Source: Parendozoicomonas verongulae (GTDB lineage: Bacteria; Pseudomonadota; Gammaproteobacteria; Pseudomonadales; Endozoicomonadaceae). Taken from it: a stretch of DNA of 64,000 nucleotides. The notes under the pieces are model-generated. The model had not been told where the DNA came from. It searched no databases and saw only the letters and a program-made list of their open reading frames with translations. Position 1 is the first letter of the stretch. Each line of letters begins with the position of its first letter. A program made the translations under genes and the position numbers. The stretch lies in assembly GCF_009711465.1 (NCBI RefSeq), contig NZ_SMME01000867.1, forward strand, positions 1-64,000. Reading direction: 5' to 3'. Positions 9,428-19,368 of the stretch are shown in pieces.

Positions 9428-10393
9428 ATGGAAAAAAATGGTTATGAGGCTGGCCGTCTGAACTTGCCATTCGTAGGACATTGTACCTTTGCCAAATCCG
9501 AGATTTGCACGGACTGGGAAAATATCAAAGCAGACGTCGCTGTTTTGGGCGTTCCCAATGATATGGGCACCCAGTGGCGATCCGGCGCACGATTTGGACC
9601 CAGAGCCGTGCGTGAAGCCTCAACTCTGTTTTCATTTGGCCACTCTGGTGCTTACGATCATGAATCTGACACTCTTTACCTGACAGAAGAAGAGGTAAAG
9701 ATTGTCGATGTGGGTGATGCCGATATTGTTCATACTGATATGCACCAAAGCCATGCCAACACAGAGCTTGCAGTCAGCAAAATATTAGAGTCTGGAGCCA
9801 TGCCTGTTGTGATTGGCGGCGACCACTCTATCACCACCCCCGTACTGCGAGCCTATAAAGATAAAGGCCCTATTCATGTTATTCACTTTGATGCTCACCT
9901 TGATTTTGTTGATGAGCGCCATGGTGTTCGAGAAGGGCATGGTAACCCCATCCGCCGTGCTTCCGAGATGAGTAACATTACCGGCATGACCCAAATGGGT
10001 ATTCGCAACGTCTCCTCTTCCAACCGCTCTGACTTTAATGCAGCCCGGGAAGCTGGCTCAGATATCCTTTCCGTACGTGATGTAAGGCGCTTGGGAGTAG
10101 AAGGTGTTCTCGATCGTATTCCAAAAGATAAGGCTTATTACATAACCATTGATATAGATGGCTTTGATCCTTCCATTGCCCCAGGTACCGGAACTCCCAG
10201 CCATGGCGGTTTCCAATATTATGATGTTATTGAAATCATTCAGGCTTTGGCTAAGCGCAGCAGGGGGAACATTATCGGCATGGATTTAGTGGAAGTGGCT
10301 CCTGCCTACGACCCTACAGGCTCCACTGCAATTCTGGCCGCCCAGGTTCTTATGAATAGTATTGGATTTATTTTCCACGAACGAAATAACTAA
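9428..10393 (+). CDS. Ureohydrolase (agmatinase/guanidino-acid hydrolase family)
   Basis: A 321-residue binuclear manganese hydrolase of the arginase/agmatinase superfamily, which releases urea from guanidino compounds. Metal ligands are all visible: GGDHS (H133), FDAHLD (D155, H157, D159) and IDIDGFDP (D242, D244). Family lengths are about 300-320. The substrate cannot be read from sequence: agmatine, guanidinobutyrate, guanidinopropionate or guanidine are all handled by close relatives. The GTGTPSHGGF loop is typical of the agmatinase/proclavaminate-amidinohydrolase branch rather than arginase. The gene lies between a divergent LysR regulator and a BCCT transporter, suggesting uptake plus hydrolysis of one compound. 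Confidence 0.88.
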   Translation: MEKNGYEAGRLNLPFVGHCTFAKSEICTDWENIKADVAVLGVPNDMGTQWRSGARFGPRAVREASTLFSFGHSGAYDHESDTLYLTEEEVKIVDVGDADIVHTDMHQSHANTELAVSKILESGAMPVVIGGDHSITTPVLRAYKDKGPIHVIHFDAHLDFVDERHGVREGHGNPIRRASEMSNITGMTQMGIRNVSSSNRSDFNAAREAGSDILSVRDVRRLGVEGVLDRIPKDKAYYITIDIDGFDPSIAPGTGTPSHGGFQYYDVIEIIQALAKRSRGNIIGMDLVEVAPAYDPTGSTAILAAQVLMNSIGFIFHERNN

Positions 10394-10435
10394 CAGCGGA
10401 GTTGTCGATACATCAAGCGCTCTACCAGCTTCTAT

Positions 10436-10458
10436 GCGGAAGCCTGTAAGGCTTCCGC
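10436..10458 (+). other. Hairpin between ureohydrolase and transporter genes
   Basis: GCGGAAGCC/GGCTTCCGC with a 5-base loop and no T-run after it. More likely an mRNA processing or stability element, or partial attenuator, in a two-gene operon than a full terminator. Confidence 0.45.
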
Positions 10459-10486
10459 TCAAAGATAAACAGGACAATTTCTGAGC

Positions 10487-12025
10487 ATGAAAGAGACGAC
10501 AATAAAGCCGAATAACCATCAAAAGGGCGATCATCAAATACTTATCATCAGCCTCATACTGTTAGGCTGCATTATCACGCTGGGCCTTATATCTCCAGAC
10601 TCCCTGGCCAGCCTGAGCCTTGCCACCATGAATTACATTATCAACAAGTTTGGCTGGGTCTATTCAGGGGGCACATTTACCTTTGTACTGGTTCTGCTTG
10701 CTATCGCCTTCAGTAAGTACGGCAATATAAGACTGGGGCCAGTCGACTCCCGCCCGGAGTTCAGCACCTTCTCCTGGCTTGGCATGCTGTTTTCCGCTGG
10801 CATGGGTACAGTAATGATCATCTGGGGTATCGCTGAGCCGGTGTCCCACTACGTCCACCCGATAGGTGGAATTGCACCGGAAACCCCTGAAGCCGCAGCA
10901 TTTGCTTTCAAAAAATTCTTTCTCAACCAAGGTGTACAGGCCTGGTCTATGTTCGCAGTTCTCGGCCTGGCTGTCGCTTATTTGATGTTCCGTAAAAACC
11001 AAAGCGGGATGGTCAGCAATATTCTTCTCCCTTGGGGAAAAGATAAAACCAAGGGAAAATTGGCAAAGCTTGTCAATATTATCTGTGTATTGGCCGCCGC
11101 TTCCGGTGTCGCGACATCCACAGGGCTCGCAGCATTGGGAATTAACAGTGGCCTCAGCCACATGTTAGGTGTACCCGACACCATGACTATAAAAACCGTT
11201 CTGGTTATCGGGATTACAGCCATTGTCATTGCCTGTGCGATGACTGGAGTGAAAAAAGGCATCAAATACGTCTCAGATATTTTTGCCGTGCTGGTCATTG
11301 TGATGCTGGCCATGGTTTATACCCTTGGCGAAACCACCACCATGATTAATGTCCTTCTCACATCAACCGGCAACTACCTTAACAGCTTTTTTCAGGAAGG
11401 CTTAAAGCTTCCCACTTTCGCCCATGATGCTCAGTGGTATGGCAAATGGACTCTGTTTTACTTTGCCTGGGCCATTGCATGGTCCCCCTTTGTCGGTCCA
11501 TTTATCGCCAGAATCTCCCGAGGTCGCACAATTCGTGAGTTTATTCTTGGGGCTATTTTGACACCGCCAGTAGCCATTTATATCTGGGGTTCAGGCTTGG
11601 GAACAACCGCTCTTCTTTCCAGTAAAGAAGTCCTTCGAGAAGCTGCGCAGTATGCACCACTGGCTAACTATCTGGTCTTTGAACACTTCCCTCTGGGCTC
11701 TCTTATTTCCTATGGAATTATTCTCGCTCTGTTCCTTGGCCTAATCACTTCACTCAATTCATCAACTTACACTCTGAGTGTGATCTCTGCGAATGGGGAC
11801 TTGAACCCAAGCAAGAAGCTTATGCTGCTGTGGGGCATCCTCCCTTCAGCTCTGGCCATAGTACTCATGATGTCCGGTGCCGGGCTGGCCATACTGCAGA
11901 GTGTGAGTCTGATCTTTGCACTTCCACTGATGGTTGTGCTTGGTATCGCCCTGGTATCAGTTATCAAAATGCTGAGGGCTGACTGCAACCCTATAGATAT
12001 CCCTGTGGCAACGGCAGCACATTAA
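10487..12025 (+). CDS. BCCT-family transporter with altered substrate cage
   Basis: A 512-residue, 12-helix inner-membrane secondary transporter. Family signatures are clear: GMGTVMIIWGIAEPVSHY (residues 105-122) and the TM8 segment SPFVGPFIARISRGRTIREF. In BetP the quaternary-amine cage uses TM4 residues W189, W194, Y197 and TM8 W374. The aligned positions here are Q148, W153, F156 and A329, so two of the three cage tryptophans are lost. Uptake of betaine or carnitine is therefore doubtful, and a guanidino compound cleaved by the upstream enzyme is a better guess. The cytosolic tails are short, without the long osmosensor tails of BetP. Confidence 0.9.
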   Translation: MKETTIKPNNHQKGDHQILIISLILLGCIITLGLISPDSLASLSLATMNYIINKFGWVYSGGTFTFVLVLLAIAFSKYGNIRLGPVDSRPEFSTFSWLGMLFSAGMGTVMIIWGIAEPVSHYVHPIGGIAPETPEAAAFAFKKFFLNQGVQAWSMFAVLGLAVAYLMFRKNQSGMVSNILLPWGKDKTKGKLAKLVNIICVLAAASGVATSTGLAALGINSGLSHMLGVPDTMTIKTVLVIGITAIVIACAMTGVKKGIKYVSDIFAVLVIVMLAMVYTLGETTTMINVLLTSTGNYLNSFFQEGLKLPTFAHDAQWYGKWTLFYFAWAIAWSPFVGPFIARISRGRTIREFILGAILTPPVAIYIWGSGLGTTALLSSKEVLREAAQYAPLANYLVFEHFPLGSLISYGIILALFLGLITSLNSSTYTLSVISANGDLNPSKKLMLLWGILPSALAIVLMMSGAGLAILQSVSLIFALPLMVVLGIALVSVIKMLRADCNPIDIPVATAAH

Positions 12026-12069
12026 TAACGTCAGAAGATTTCTATGTCAGTGTCCCTTGATAGTGTGCC

Positions 12070-12090
12070 AGCCCGGTTATGACCCGGGCT
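12070..12090. terminator. Hairpin between convergent transporter and truB genes
   Basis: AGCCCGG/CCGGGCT stem with a 7-base loop, between the BCCT stop (12025) and the truB stop (12102), which are convergent. There is no T-run on either side, so it is a weak or factor-assisted bidirectional terminator. Confidence 0.45.
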
Positions 12091-12101
12091 AGCCACTAAC
12101 T

Positions 12102-13037
12102 TTAGCCTTTAGTGGCAACCAACCGGCGTGGTGCAACCAAGCCATCATCCTGAATCTCACCTATACCCAGGAACGTATTGGGCGCATCTTCAATCTGACG
12201 GTAGATACGCACAAAACCAGAGGTTGGTGCACGGGAGACCTGTACCGGCTGCCCTTGCGTCAGGTAATAGCTGCTGGATTCGCCCAGCATCACCGCAGGC
12301 CAGTGACTTACAGCAGAATCCTGAGCCAGCAGAAGATTATCCAGAGCGGCATGACCGCCACCGTTACGTACTTCTTCCAGCGCCTCAACAGTAAAGGACT
12401 GCACCTCTTCATAAGGGCCAGCCTTCAGACGGCGAAGCTCGGCAACGTGTGCACCACAGCCCAGCATTTCACCAATATCTTCTACCAGACTGCGAATGTA
12501 AGTGCCCTTACTGCAGTCCACTTCCAACACCAGCTCATCGCCACGGAACTCGATCAGAGAAAGACGGTAGATGTTCACCTTGCGAGCAGGGCGCTCAATC
12601 TCAATACCCTGACGAGCATATTCGTACAGCGGCTTACCATTGTGCTTCAGTGCGGAGAACATGGAGGGAACCTGCTCAATCGGGCCACGGAACCTGGCCA
12701 GCACAGGTTCGAGATCGGATTCTGTCACCGCCACAGGACGCTCAGAAACGACTTCACCTTCCGCATCCCCCGTATTGGTGCGAATGCCCAGCTTAGCTGT
12801 TGTGCGGTAGCTTTTGTCGGAGTCCAGCAGATACTGGGACAGCTTGGTCGCTTCCCCCAGGCACACTGGCAGAACACCGGTGGCCAGCGGATCAAGGCTG
12901 CCGGTGTGGCCGGCCTTGGCCGCACCGTACAAACGCTTAACCTGCTGAAGAACTGCGTTAGAAGACTCACCGATTGGTTTATCAACAACCACAATACCGT
13001 TGACCGGGCGGCCACGGAAACGTCTGCGACCAGACAT
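12102..13037 (-). CDS. truB: tRNA pseudouridine(55) synthase
   Basis: Makes pseudouridine 55 in the T loop of tRNAs and has tRNA chaperone activity. The 311-residue protein has the catalytic aspartate motif [20 protein letters not shown] near residue 45, the motif [15 protein letters not shown] at the N-terminus, and a C-terminal PUA-like domain ([15 protein letters not shown] region). It follows rbfA with two bases between the genes, consistent with coupled translation. It normally precedes rpsO, but here its downstream neighbour is a convergent transporter gene. Confidence 0.96.
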   Translation of the reverse strand: MSGRRRFRGRPVNGIVVVDKPIGESSNAVLQQVKRLYGAAKAGHTGSLDPLATGVLPVCLGEATKLSQYLLDSDKSYRTTAKLGIRTNTGDAEGEVVSERPVAVTESDLEPVLARFRGPIEQVPSMFSALKHNGKPLYEYARQGIEIERPARKVNIYRLSLIEFRGDELVLEVDCSKGTYIRSLVEDIGEMLGCGAHVAELRRLKAGPYEEVQSFTVEALEEVRNGGGHAALDNLLLAQDSAVSHWPAVMLGESSSYYLTQGQPVQVSRAPTSGFVRIYRQIEDAPNTFLGIGEIQDDGLVAPRRLVATKG

Positions 13038-13039
13038 GA

Positions 13040-13438
13040 TTACTTCTCCTCGTCATCCTTCTCAAGGCTTTCGATTTGCGTGTCATCTGCGCGAGCCTCA
13101 TCAATCAAAGAGGACAGACGACGACCGCGCACCAGACTTTCGTCATAACGGAAGCGCAGCTGCGGTGTAAAGCGCATACGCATACGGCGGGCCAGTTCAG
13201 TTCTCAGGAAACCGGATGCTTCCGTCAGAATCTCAACCGCCTCTTCAATGGCTTCCTTACCATCGATACCCAGAAAAGTGACATGGGCCGTTGCAAAGGA
13301 CATATCCCGGCTCACCTCAACACCACTGACAGTGACCATACCGAGGCGGGGATCTTTCATTTCCAGCTGTAGAATCGTGGCCAGTTCACGCTGGATCTGG
13401 TCACCCACGCGCTGGGTTCTACTGAATTCTTTTGGCAT
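13040..13438 (-). CDS. rbfA: 30S ribosome-binding factor A
   Basis: A 132-residue KH-fold protein that binds the 5' helix of 16S rRNA during late 30S maturation and cold adaptation. The N-terminus [20 protein letters not shown] and the motif [17 protein letters not shown] are characteristic, and the acidic C-terminal tail is typical. It lies between infB and truB as in most gammaproteobacteria, but an intrinsic terminator separates it from infB, so its level may be set by read-through. Confidence 0.95.
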   Translation of the reverse strand: MPKEFSRTQRVGDQIQRELATILQLEMKDPRLGMVTVSGVEVSRDMSFATAHVTFLGIDGKEAIEEAVEILTEASGFLRTELARRMRMRFTPQLRFRYDESLVRGRRLSSLIDEARADDTQIESLEKDDEEK

Positions 13439-13456
13439 TTTTAAAACAGCTCAAAT

Positions 13457-13498
13457 AAAAAAAGCGTGCGGTGACGTCTAACCGCCTATGCCGCACGC
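13457..13498 (-). terminator. Rho-independent terminator between infB and rbfA
   Basis: GCGTGCGG (13464-13471) pairs with CCGCACGC (13491-13498). On the minus strand the stem is followed by seven T residues (13457-13463). This is a good intrinsic terminator inside an otherwise continuous operon. Confidence 0.75.
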
Positions 13499-13528
13499 CT
13501 TCTGTTTTAGACAGAGAACGTCAGGGAA

Positions 13529-16108
13529 TTACAGAGTCCGTTCAACTTCAACAGACTTGTACACCTCGATCTTGTCGCCAACTTTCACGTCATTGTAGTT
13601 CTTAACACCGATACCACATTCGTAACCGGTGCGAACTTCATTAACGTCATCCTTGAAGCGACGCAGGGATTCCAGCTCGCCTTCGTAGATCACCACATCT
13701 TCACGGAGAACGCGGATGCGCTCGCTGCGGAACATAGTACCTTCGATAACCATACAGCCGGCAACAGCGCCGATCTTAGGCGCACGGAATACATCACGGA
13801 CTTCGGCAACACCCACAATCTGCTCACGGAACTCGGCCTTGAGCATACCAGTCAGCGCTTGCTTCACGTCATCAATGATGTCGTAGATAACGCTGTAGTA
13901 GCGCAGGCCCAGACCTTCGTTTTCAACGATACGGCGAGATGCAGCATCCGCACGAACGTTAAAGCCGATCAGGATAGCATTGGAAGCCAGCGCCAGGTTG
14001 GCGTCAGTTTCGGTGATACCACCTACGCCGCCGAAGATAACCTTAACATCCACTTCATCGTTACCCTGCTCATGCAGCGCAGCGGTGATCGCTTCCAGAG
14101 AGCCACGTACGTCGGTCTTCAGAACAACCTTCAGGGTACGCTTCTCGTCGGAACCCATGTCTTTGAACATGTTTTCCAGCTTGGCTGCCTGCTGACGGGC
14201 CAGCTTAACCTCACGGAACTTGCCCTGACGGAACAGTGCAATTTCACGGGCCTTGCGCTCGTCCTGTACGGCCAGCATTTCATCACCGGCGTCAGGAGTA
14301 CCGTCCAGACCGAGAATCTCAACCGGAATGGAGGGGCCAGCCTTATCGATTGGCTTACCGTTCTCGTCCAGCATGGCACGGATACGACCATATTGCTGAC
14401 CAACCAGAACATTGTCGCCTTTGTTCAGGGTACCGGATTGAACCAGTACGGAAGCAACAGGGCCACGGCCTTTGTCCAGACGAGATTCGATAACCACGCC
14501 TTTCGCAGGACCTTCAGCAACAGCAGACAGTTCCAGAACTTCAGATTGCAGCAGAACTGCTTCCAGCAGATCATCGATACCCTGACCGGTGTGGGCAGAT
14601 ACTTCGATAAACTGAGTGTCACCACCCCAGTCTTCAGGGATAACGGCACGCTGAGACAGTTCGTTCTTAACACGATCCGGATCAGCAGATTCCTTATCAC
14701 ACTTGTTCACAGCAACAACCAGAGGAACGCCAGCATCTTTCGCGTGCTGAACAGCTTCTTCGGTCTGAGGCATTACGCCGTCGTCGGCTGCAACCACGAG
14801 GATTACAATATCGGTCGCCTTGGCACCACGGGCACGCATTGCGGTAAACGCCGCGTGTCCTGGAGTATCCAGGAAGGTGATCATGCCGCGATCAGTGGTT
14901 ACGTGATAAGCACCGATGTGCTGGGTAATACCGCCAGCTTCACCAGCCTGAACCTTGGCCTTACGGATGTAGTCCAGCAGGGAGGTTTTACCGTGGTCAA
15001 CGTGACCCATAACGGTAACAACAGGTGCACGGGAAATCGCTTCACCAGTATCCGCCGCTACTGCATCCTCCAGAGAATCCTCCAGAGCGTCCGCGTTCAC
15101 CAGTTTCACCTTGTGACCCATCTCTTCAACCACGATGGCTGCAGTATCCTGGTCAATCACCTGGTTGATAGTCACCATGGTGCCGAGTTTGAACATGTAC
15201 TTGATAACTTCAGCGGCCTTAACAGCCATCTTGTTAGCAAGTTCACCAACTGTGATGGTTTCAGGAACAGCAACTTCACGAACTACAGCGGCAGTAGGCT
15301 TGGTAAAGCCGTGCTGCTCAAGCTCTTTAGACTTGAACGGCTTACGGGACAGCGGCTTACGGGAACGATCATCACGACCATTACGACCCTTGCCACCGCG
15401 ACTGCGACGACGATCACCATCATCACTGCGACTCTCGCCCTTCTTCTTGGCAGGAGCCGCGCGACGACGACGACGATCGTCATCACTTGGAGGTGGTGGT
15501 GGCGCATCAGCACCTGGCGCTGCACCAGCAGCCGGAGCAGGACGACGGTTATCATTACGACCTGCACCAGAGCGATTATCGGAACGCCCGTCAGTACGAT
15601 GGTCGGAGCGACTGTCAGTACGACGCTGGCCGCTTTCATCATTCCTGCGACGAGCCCCTTCCTTACGGCGGGTATCGTCTTCATCACGACGGACATTGTC
15701 ACGACGACGATCGGCAGCTGCCTTGTCGTCTTTCTTGCCACGTTCATCAGTGCGACGCTTTTTCTCAGCTTCGAGATCAGCTTTCGCGTCGCTCTTCACG
15801 TAAGTACGCTTCTTGCGCACTTCCACGTTCACAATCTTGTTCTTGCCACCGCCAGCCACTTTCATCTGGCTAACAGTCTTGCGCTTCAGAGTCACCTGCT
15901 TGGGCTCTGCATCCGCAGGAAGGTCCGCAGCAGAAACAGTGCCGCTGTTGTTACGACGCAGGTGAGCCAACAATGCCGCCTTCTCTTTGTCAGAAACAGC
16001 CTGGTCGCCCTTTTTGTGGGGCAAACCTGCATCGCTCATTTGCTTGAGCAGGCGTTCAACCGGAGCTCCGACCACCTCGGCAAGTTGTGATACCGTTACA
16101 TCTGCCAT
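13529..16108 (-). CDS. infB: Translation initiation factor IF-2
   Basis: The GTPase that brings fMet-tRNA to the 30S subunit and promotes subunit joining. The 859 residues comprise an N-terminal IF2_N domain ([20 protein letters not shown]), a long charged linker rich in RRD/DR repeats (about residues 110-260), a second IF2_N module, the G domain with [31 protein letters not shown] and NKCDKE, and C-terminal domains ending [16 protein letters not shown]. The linker is unusually rich in Arg-Asp repeats plus a proline run. Between nusA (25-base gap) and rbfA in the standard operon. Confidence 0.98.
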   Translation of the reverse strand: MADVTVSQLAEVVGAPVERLLKQMSDAGLPHKKGDQAVSDKEKAALLAHLRRNNSGTVSAADLPADAEPKQVTLKRKTVSQMKVAGGGKNKIVNVEVRKKRTYVKSDAKADLEAEKKRRTDERGKKDDKAAADRRRDNVRRDEDDTRRKEGARRRNDESGQRRTDSRSDHRTDGRSDNRSGAGRNDNRRPAPAAGAAPGADAPPPPPSDDDRRRRRAAPAKKKGESRSDDGDRRRSRGGKGRNGRDDRSRKPLSRKPFKSKELEQHGFTKPTAAVVREVAVPETITVGELANKMAVKAAEVIKYMFKLGTMVTINQVIDQDTAAIVVEEMGHKVKLVNADALEDSLEDAVAADTGEAISRAPVVTVMGHVDHGKTSLLDYIRKAKVQAGEAGGITQHIGAYHVTTDRGMITFLDTPGHAAFTAMRARGAKATDIVILVVAADDGVMPQTEEAVQHAKDAGVPLVVAVNKCDKESADPDRVKNELSQRAVIPEDWGGDTQFIEVSAHTGQGIDDLLEAVLLQSEVLELSAVAEGPAKGVVIESRLDKGRGPVASVLVQSGTLNKGDNVLVGQQYGRIRAMLDENGKPIDKAGPSIPVEILGLDGTPDAGDEMLAVQDERKAREIALFRQGKFREVKLARQQAAKLENMFKDMGSDEKRTLKVVLKTDVRGSLEAITAALHEQGNDEVDVKVIFGGVGGITETDANLALASNAILIGFNVRADAASRRIVENEGLGLRYYSVIYDIIDDVKQALTGMLKAEFREQIVGVAEVRDVFRAPKIGAVAGCMVIEGTMFRSERIRVLREDVVIYEGELESLRRFKDDVNEVRTGYECGIGVKNYNDVKVGDKIEVYKSVEVERTL

Positions 16109-16133
16109 AAAACTTCTCCTCTCAGTGGCCAGC

Positions 16134-17627
16134 TCAGTTCTCTTCTCCGAACCAGCAGATATTCCGTGCCTTCATAATCAGCTCTGCAGCAGATTCTGCA
16201 CTCAGGCCTTCAATATCTTCCAGATCGTCAGTTGCCTGCTCTGCCAGATCTTCCAGGGTCTTCACACCCTTAGCGGCCAGCTCGTAAGCCAGCTCTTCAC
16301 TCAGACCGTCCAGCCCGAGCAGATCTTCCGCTGGCTGTGCACCTTCCAGTCGCTCCTCTTTGGCAATTGCCTGAGTCAGCAGACGGTCCTTGGCACGCTG
16401 GCGCAGCTCGTTGACCACTTCATCATCAAAACCTTCAATTCCGGTCATTTCCTCAACCGGAACATAGGCAACCTCTTCCAGAGTGGTAAAACCTTCACCT
16501 ACCAGAGTACGGGCAAGATCAATATCCACATCCAGATGGTCGACAAATACCTGAGCCTGCTTGTCGGCTTCCTGAAGCTGCTTGGCTTCAGCATCCTGCT
16601 CGGTCATCACGTTCAGGTTCCAGCCGGTCAGCTCACCTGCCAGACGAACGTTCTGTCCGCCTCGACCGATAGCCTGGGCCAGGTTGTCTTCCGCTACAGC
16701 CAGATCCATAGTGTGGTTGTCTTCGTCCACGATAATGGATGCCACTTCGGCTGGCTGCATGGCGTTAATTACGAACTGAACAGGGTTGTCGTCCCACAGA
16801 ACGATATCAACACGTTCGTTACCCAGCTCGTTGGAAACAGCCTGTACACGGGAACCGCGCATGCCCACACAGGCACCCACAGGGTCAATACGGCCGTCAT
16901 TGGTTTTCACCGCAATCTTGGCGCGGGAACCCGGATCACGGGCAGCGGCCTTGATTTCGATAACTTCTTCTGCAATCTCTGGCACTTCAATGCGGAACAG
17001 TTCGATCAGCATTTCAGGGCAGGTACGGCTCATCATCAGCTGCGGACCACGGTTCTCTTCAGATACAGAGTGCAGCAATGCGCGAACATGGGAGCTCATG
17101 CGGAAAGTTTCGCGAGGAATCACCTGATCCTTGCGCAGGACGGCTTCCGCATTGTTGCCCAGATCAACAATCAGGGTGTCACGATTCACCTTTTTAATGG
17201 TGCCGTTGACCAGCTCACCCAGCTTATCGCGATAAGAGTCGACCATCTGGCGACGCTCTGCTTCGCGAACTTTCTGGACAATCACCTGCTTGGCGGTCTG
17301 TGCGGCGATACGCCCGAAGGCGATAGACTCTACCGGCTCTTCCCAGATATCACCAATTTCCAGACTCTCATCCTTCTCTTTACCCTCATCCAGGGTGAAG
17401 TGAGCGCCAGGAATTTCAAAATCTTCATCAGCTACGATGGTCCAGCGGCGGAACGTGTCATAATCACCGGTTGCCCGATCAATCGCAACGCGAATATCCA
17501 CTTCGGTCTCGTAACGTTTCTTTGTTGCCGTCGCCAGGGCAGTCTCTATCGCCTCGAAGATAACATCGGGCGGTACTCCCTTTTCATTGGAGACGGATTC
17601 AACGACCAACAGAATTTCTTTGCTCAT
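16134..17627 (-). CDS. nusA: Transcription termination/antitermination factor NusA
   Basis: Binds RNA polymerase and modulates pausing, termination and antitermination. The 497-residue order is N-terminal polymerase-binding domain, S1 domain (about 135-200), KH1 and KH2 ([42 protein letters not shown]) and two acidic C-terminal repeats ending in [20 protein letters not shown], the alphaCTD-binding repeats found in gammaproteobacteria. It lies between rimP and infB. Confidence 0.97.
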   Translation of the reverse strand: MSKEILLVVESVSNEKGVPPDVIFEAIETALATATKKRYETEVDIRVAIDRATGDYDTFRRWTIVADEDFEIPGAHFTLDEGKEKDESLEIGDIWEEPVESIAFGRIAAQTAKQVIVQKVREAERRQMVDSYRDKLGELVNGTIKKVNRDTLIVDLGNNAEAVLRKDQVIPRETFRMSSHVRALLHSVSEENRGPQLMMSRTCPEMLIELFRIEVPEIAEEVIEIKAAARDPGSRAKIAVKTNDGRIDPVGACVGMRGSRVQAVSNELGNERVDIVLWDDNPVQFVINAMQPAEVASIIVDEDNHTMDLAVAEDNLAQAIGRGGQNVRLAGELTGWNLNVMTEQDAEAKQLQEADKQAQVFVDHLDVDIDLARTLVGEGFTTLEEVAYVPVEEMTGIEGFDDEVVNELRQRAKDRLLTQAIAKEERLEGAQPAEDLLGLDGLSEELAYELAAKGVKTLEDLAEQATDDLEDIEGLSAESAAELIMKARNICWFGEEN

Positions 17628-17704
17628 GCTCTGCCTCGCGTATCGTTAAACCGGTTCTTCCCTTTCGGATCCATTCCTTGAGGATAACTCCTCTTGGGCA
17701 GGCA

Positions 17705-18160
17705 TCAGAACTGCGGTATCACATTCGCTTTTTCGATGGTGTCAAAGGGAAAAAGGTATTCATGATCGTCTGCAACGATAACCACTTCATCACCTTCCAC
17801 GCCCTGGATCACTCCCCGGTACTTACGGCGACCTTCAAAAGGTACCCGCAAGCGCATATTGACCTGGTTACCTGCCAGGTCCGCATACTGCTCCAGTGTG
17901 AACAGCGGACGATCAAGACCCGGAGATGACACTTCAAGAGTGTACTCACCGGCAATTGGATCTTCGACATCAAGAACCGCACTGAACTGGCGACTTACGC
18001 TTTCGCAATCTTCCAGCCCGACACCACTCTCCTTGTCGATGAACACCCGCAACTGTGTTTGTCTGCCCTGTGAAACGAACTCAATACCCCAGAGTACGCA
18101 TCCCAGCGACTTCACAATGGGTTCAACAAGCTCGGACAGTACTTCTAGCTTGCCTGCCAC
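17705..18160 (-). CDS. rimP: Ribosome maturation factor RimP
   Basis: Needed for 30S assembly. The conserved core [32 protein letters not shown] is typical. I choose the GTG at 18160 ([20 protein letters not shown]), which gives 151 residues, like E. coli RimP (150), with GAGGG upstream. A longer frame to 18244 would start inside a transcription terminator and add a hydrophobic stretch not seen in the family. First protein gene of the rimP-nusA-infB-rbfA-truB operon, downstream of the initiator tRNA gene as in E. coli. Confidence 0.92.
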   Translation of the reverse strand: MAGKLEVLSELVEPIVKSLGCVLWGIEFVSQGRQTQLRVFIDKESGVGLEDCESVSRQFSAVLDVEDPIAGEYTLEVSSPGLDRPLFTLEQYADLAGNQVNMRLRVPFEGRRKYRGVIQGVEGDEVVIVADDHEYLFPFDTIEKANVIPQF

Positions 18161-18220
18161 TACACACGCCCTCGCACTCACGACAAAAACTGCTACACGA
18201 AAAGCTCCACGTAACAGCAA

Positions 18221-18244
18221 CAAAAAATGGGCTAAAAAGCCCAT
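18221..18244 (-). terminator. Terminator/attenuator in the rimP leader
   Basis: A 7-bp stem ATGGGCT/AGCCCAT with a short loop, followed on the minus strand by a T6 run (18222-18227), about 60 bases before the rimP start. A strong intrinsic terminator here implies control of rimP operon entry by read-through, or antitermination by NusA, which the operon encodes. Confidence 0.7.
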
Positions 18245-18250
18245 CCTCGA

Positions 18251-18277
18251 CTGACACCTCCAGATGACAGGTGTCAG
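18251..18277 (-). other. Hairpin upstream of the rimP attenuator
   Basis: A perfect 9-bp stem CTGACACCT/AGGTGTCAG with a 9-base loop, seven bases upstream of the rimP leader terminator on the minus strand. The pair could form an attenuator. The rest of the tRNA-rimP gap (18278-18511) has no gene. It contains an 11-bp-spaced direct repeat TCCGATCAA (18394-18402 and 18405-18413). Confidence 0.4.
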
Positions 18278-18511
18278 CCAGTGGCGTCCATGTAAAATCG
18301 AATCTCATCTGACATCAGCGGCCAAACCTGCTGAAAGCCGATAGTTCGAATTCCTAATACATGTTCAGATATTCCGTTCAGGATAACCCGAAATCCGATC
18401 AATCTCCGATCAAATTACTAACTGATTAGTCATCTGTCAGTTTGCCAATACTACAGACCAGAGCAAGAGATACTTCTAGCAACGCTTGCCTGAGCTTTTT
18501 GGATCATAGCA

Positions 18512-18536
18512 AAAAGCCCCTCACTGAGGGGCTTTT
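18512..18536 (-). terminator. Terminator after tRNA-fMet
   Basis: AAAAGCCCCTCA/TGAGGGGCTTTT-type hairpin 10 bases past the tRNA 3' end, with a minus-strand T-run. A textbook rho-independent terminator. Confidence 0.88.
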
Positions 18537-18545
18537 CTTAATAGT

Positions 18546-18622
<77 letters not shown>

Positions 18623-18768
18623 CCAAAAACTCTGAAATTATATTGCCAAAACTTGCAAGCCGTCAAACAAAGCCATCTTAATAAGCCCGCCTGACAACTT
18701 ACTGAGCAAGATTCCTCAGCAATTCTAGAGCTCACATTGCAAACTCTTCTGCTAATTCCTTTAAAAAC

Positions 18769-18854
18769 TGGTGCCGAAGGCGGGACTTGAACCCGCACGT
18801 CCATAGGACACCACCCCCTCAAGATGGCGTGTCTACCAATTCCACCACTTCGGC
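18769..18854 (-). tRNA. tRNA-Leu, anticodon GAG
   Basis: 86 bases with a long variable arm and encoded CCA. The anticodon stem CCATC/GGTGG encloses the loop TTGAGGG, giving anticodon GAG, which reads CTC/CTT. It follows secG, as leuU does in E. coli. Confidence 0.97.
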
Positions 18855-18915
18855 TTAATCAGTGCTTCTGAGCCGCAATACCACCGACTTATAGAAACAC
18901 TGACAGCAATAAGAT

Positions 18916-19365
18916 CTACTTAGTCTCATTGCCCACATTAGCTTCCACCTTTGGGGCATCTCCCTCAGAAGACGCGGCAGAGTCTAACACAGGAGTTTCA
19001 GAAGAATCTACTGTAAAATCACCGACTTCCGGAACATCTGAGGATGCAGCAGGGATTCCCTGATCAGCAGGAGCAGGAACGCCCTGAACAGCTTCAGGTA
19101 CACCCAGAACACCACCGTTAGCCAGTGCATCAGCCTTGTCTTTGGCCAGCATAGCCAGGGTCACACTGGTGACAAAGAACACAGTTGCCAGAATTGCGGT
19201 TGTACGAGATAGAAAGTTACCGGAGCCGGAGCTACCGAAAACCGTCTGAGACGCACCGCCACCAAAGGATGCACCAGTATCGGCCCCCTTCCCCTGTTGC
19301 AACATGATCAGGCCAATCAGGCCCAAAGCTACTAAAACATGAACTATTAGAATTACTGTTTCCAT
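18916..19365 (-). CDS. secG: Preprotein translocase subunit SecG
   Basis: Small membrane partner of SecYE that assists protein export. The 149-residue protein has two membrane helices (residues about 1-22, METVILIVHVLVALGLIGLI, and about 52-72) separated by the conserved LQQGKGADTGASFGGG...GSGNFLSR loop. The tail after residue 75 is long, acidic and Pro/Ser/Val-rich, longer than in E. coli SecG (110). Directly follows tpiA (3 bases apart) and precedes tRNA-Leu. Confidence 0.93.
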   Translation of the reverse strand: METVILIVHVLVALGLIGLIMLQQGKGADTGASFGGGASQTVFGSSGSGNFLSRTTAILATVFFVTSVTLAMLAKDKADALANGGVLGVPEAVQGVPAPADQGIPAASSDVPEVGDFTVDSSETPVLDSAASSEGDAPKVEANVGNETK

Positions 19366-19368
19366 TCT

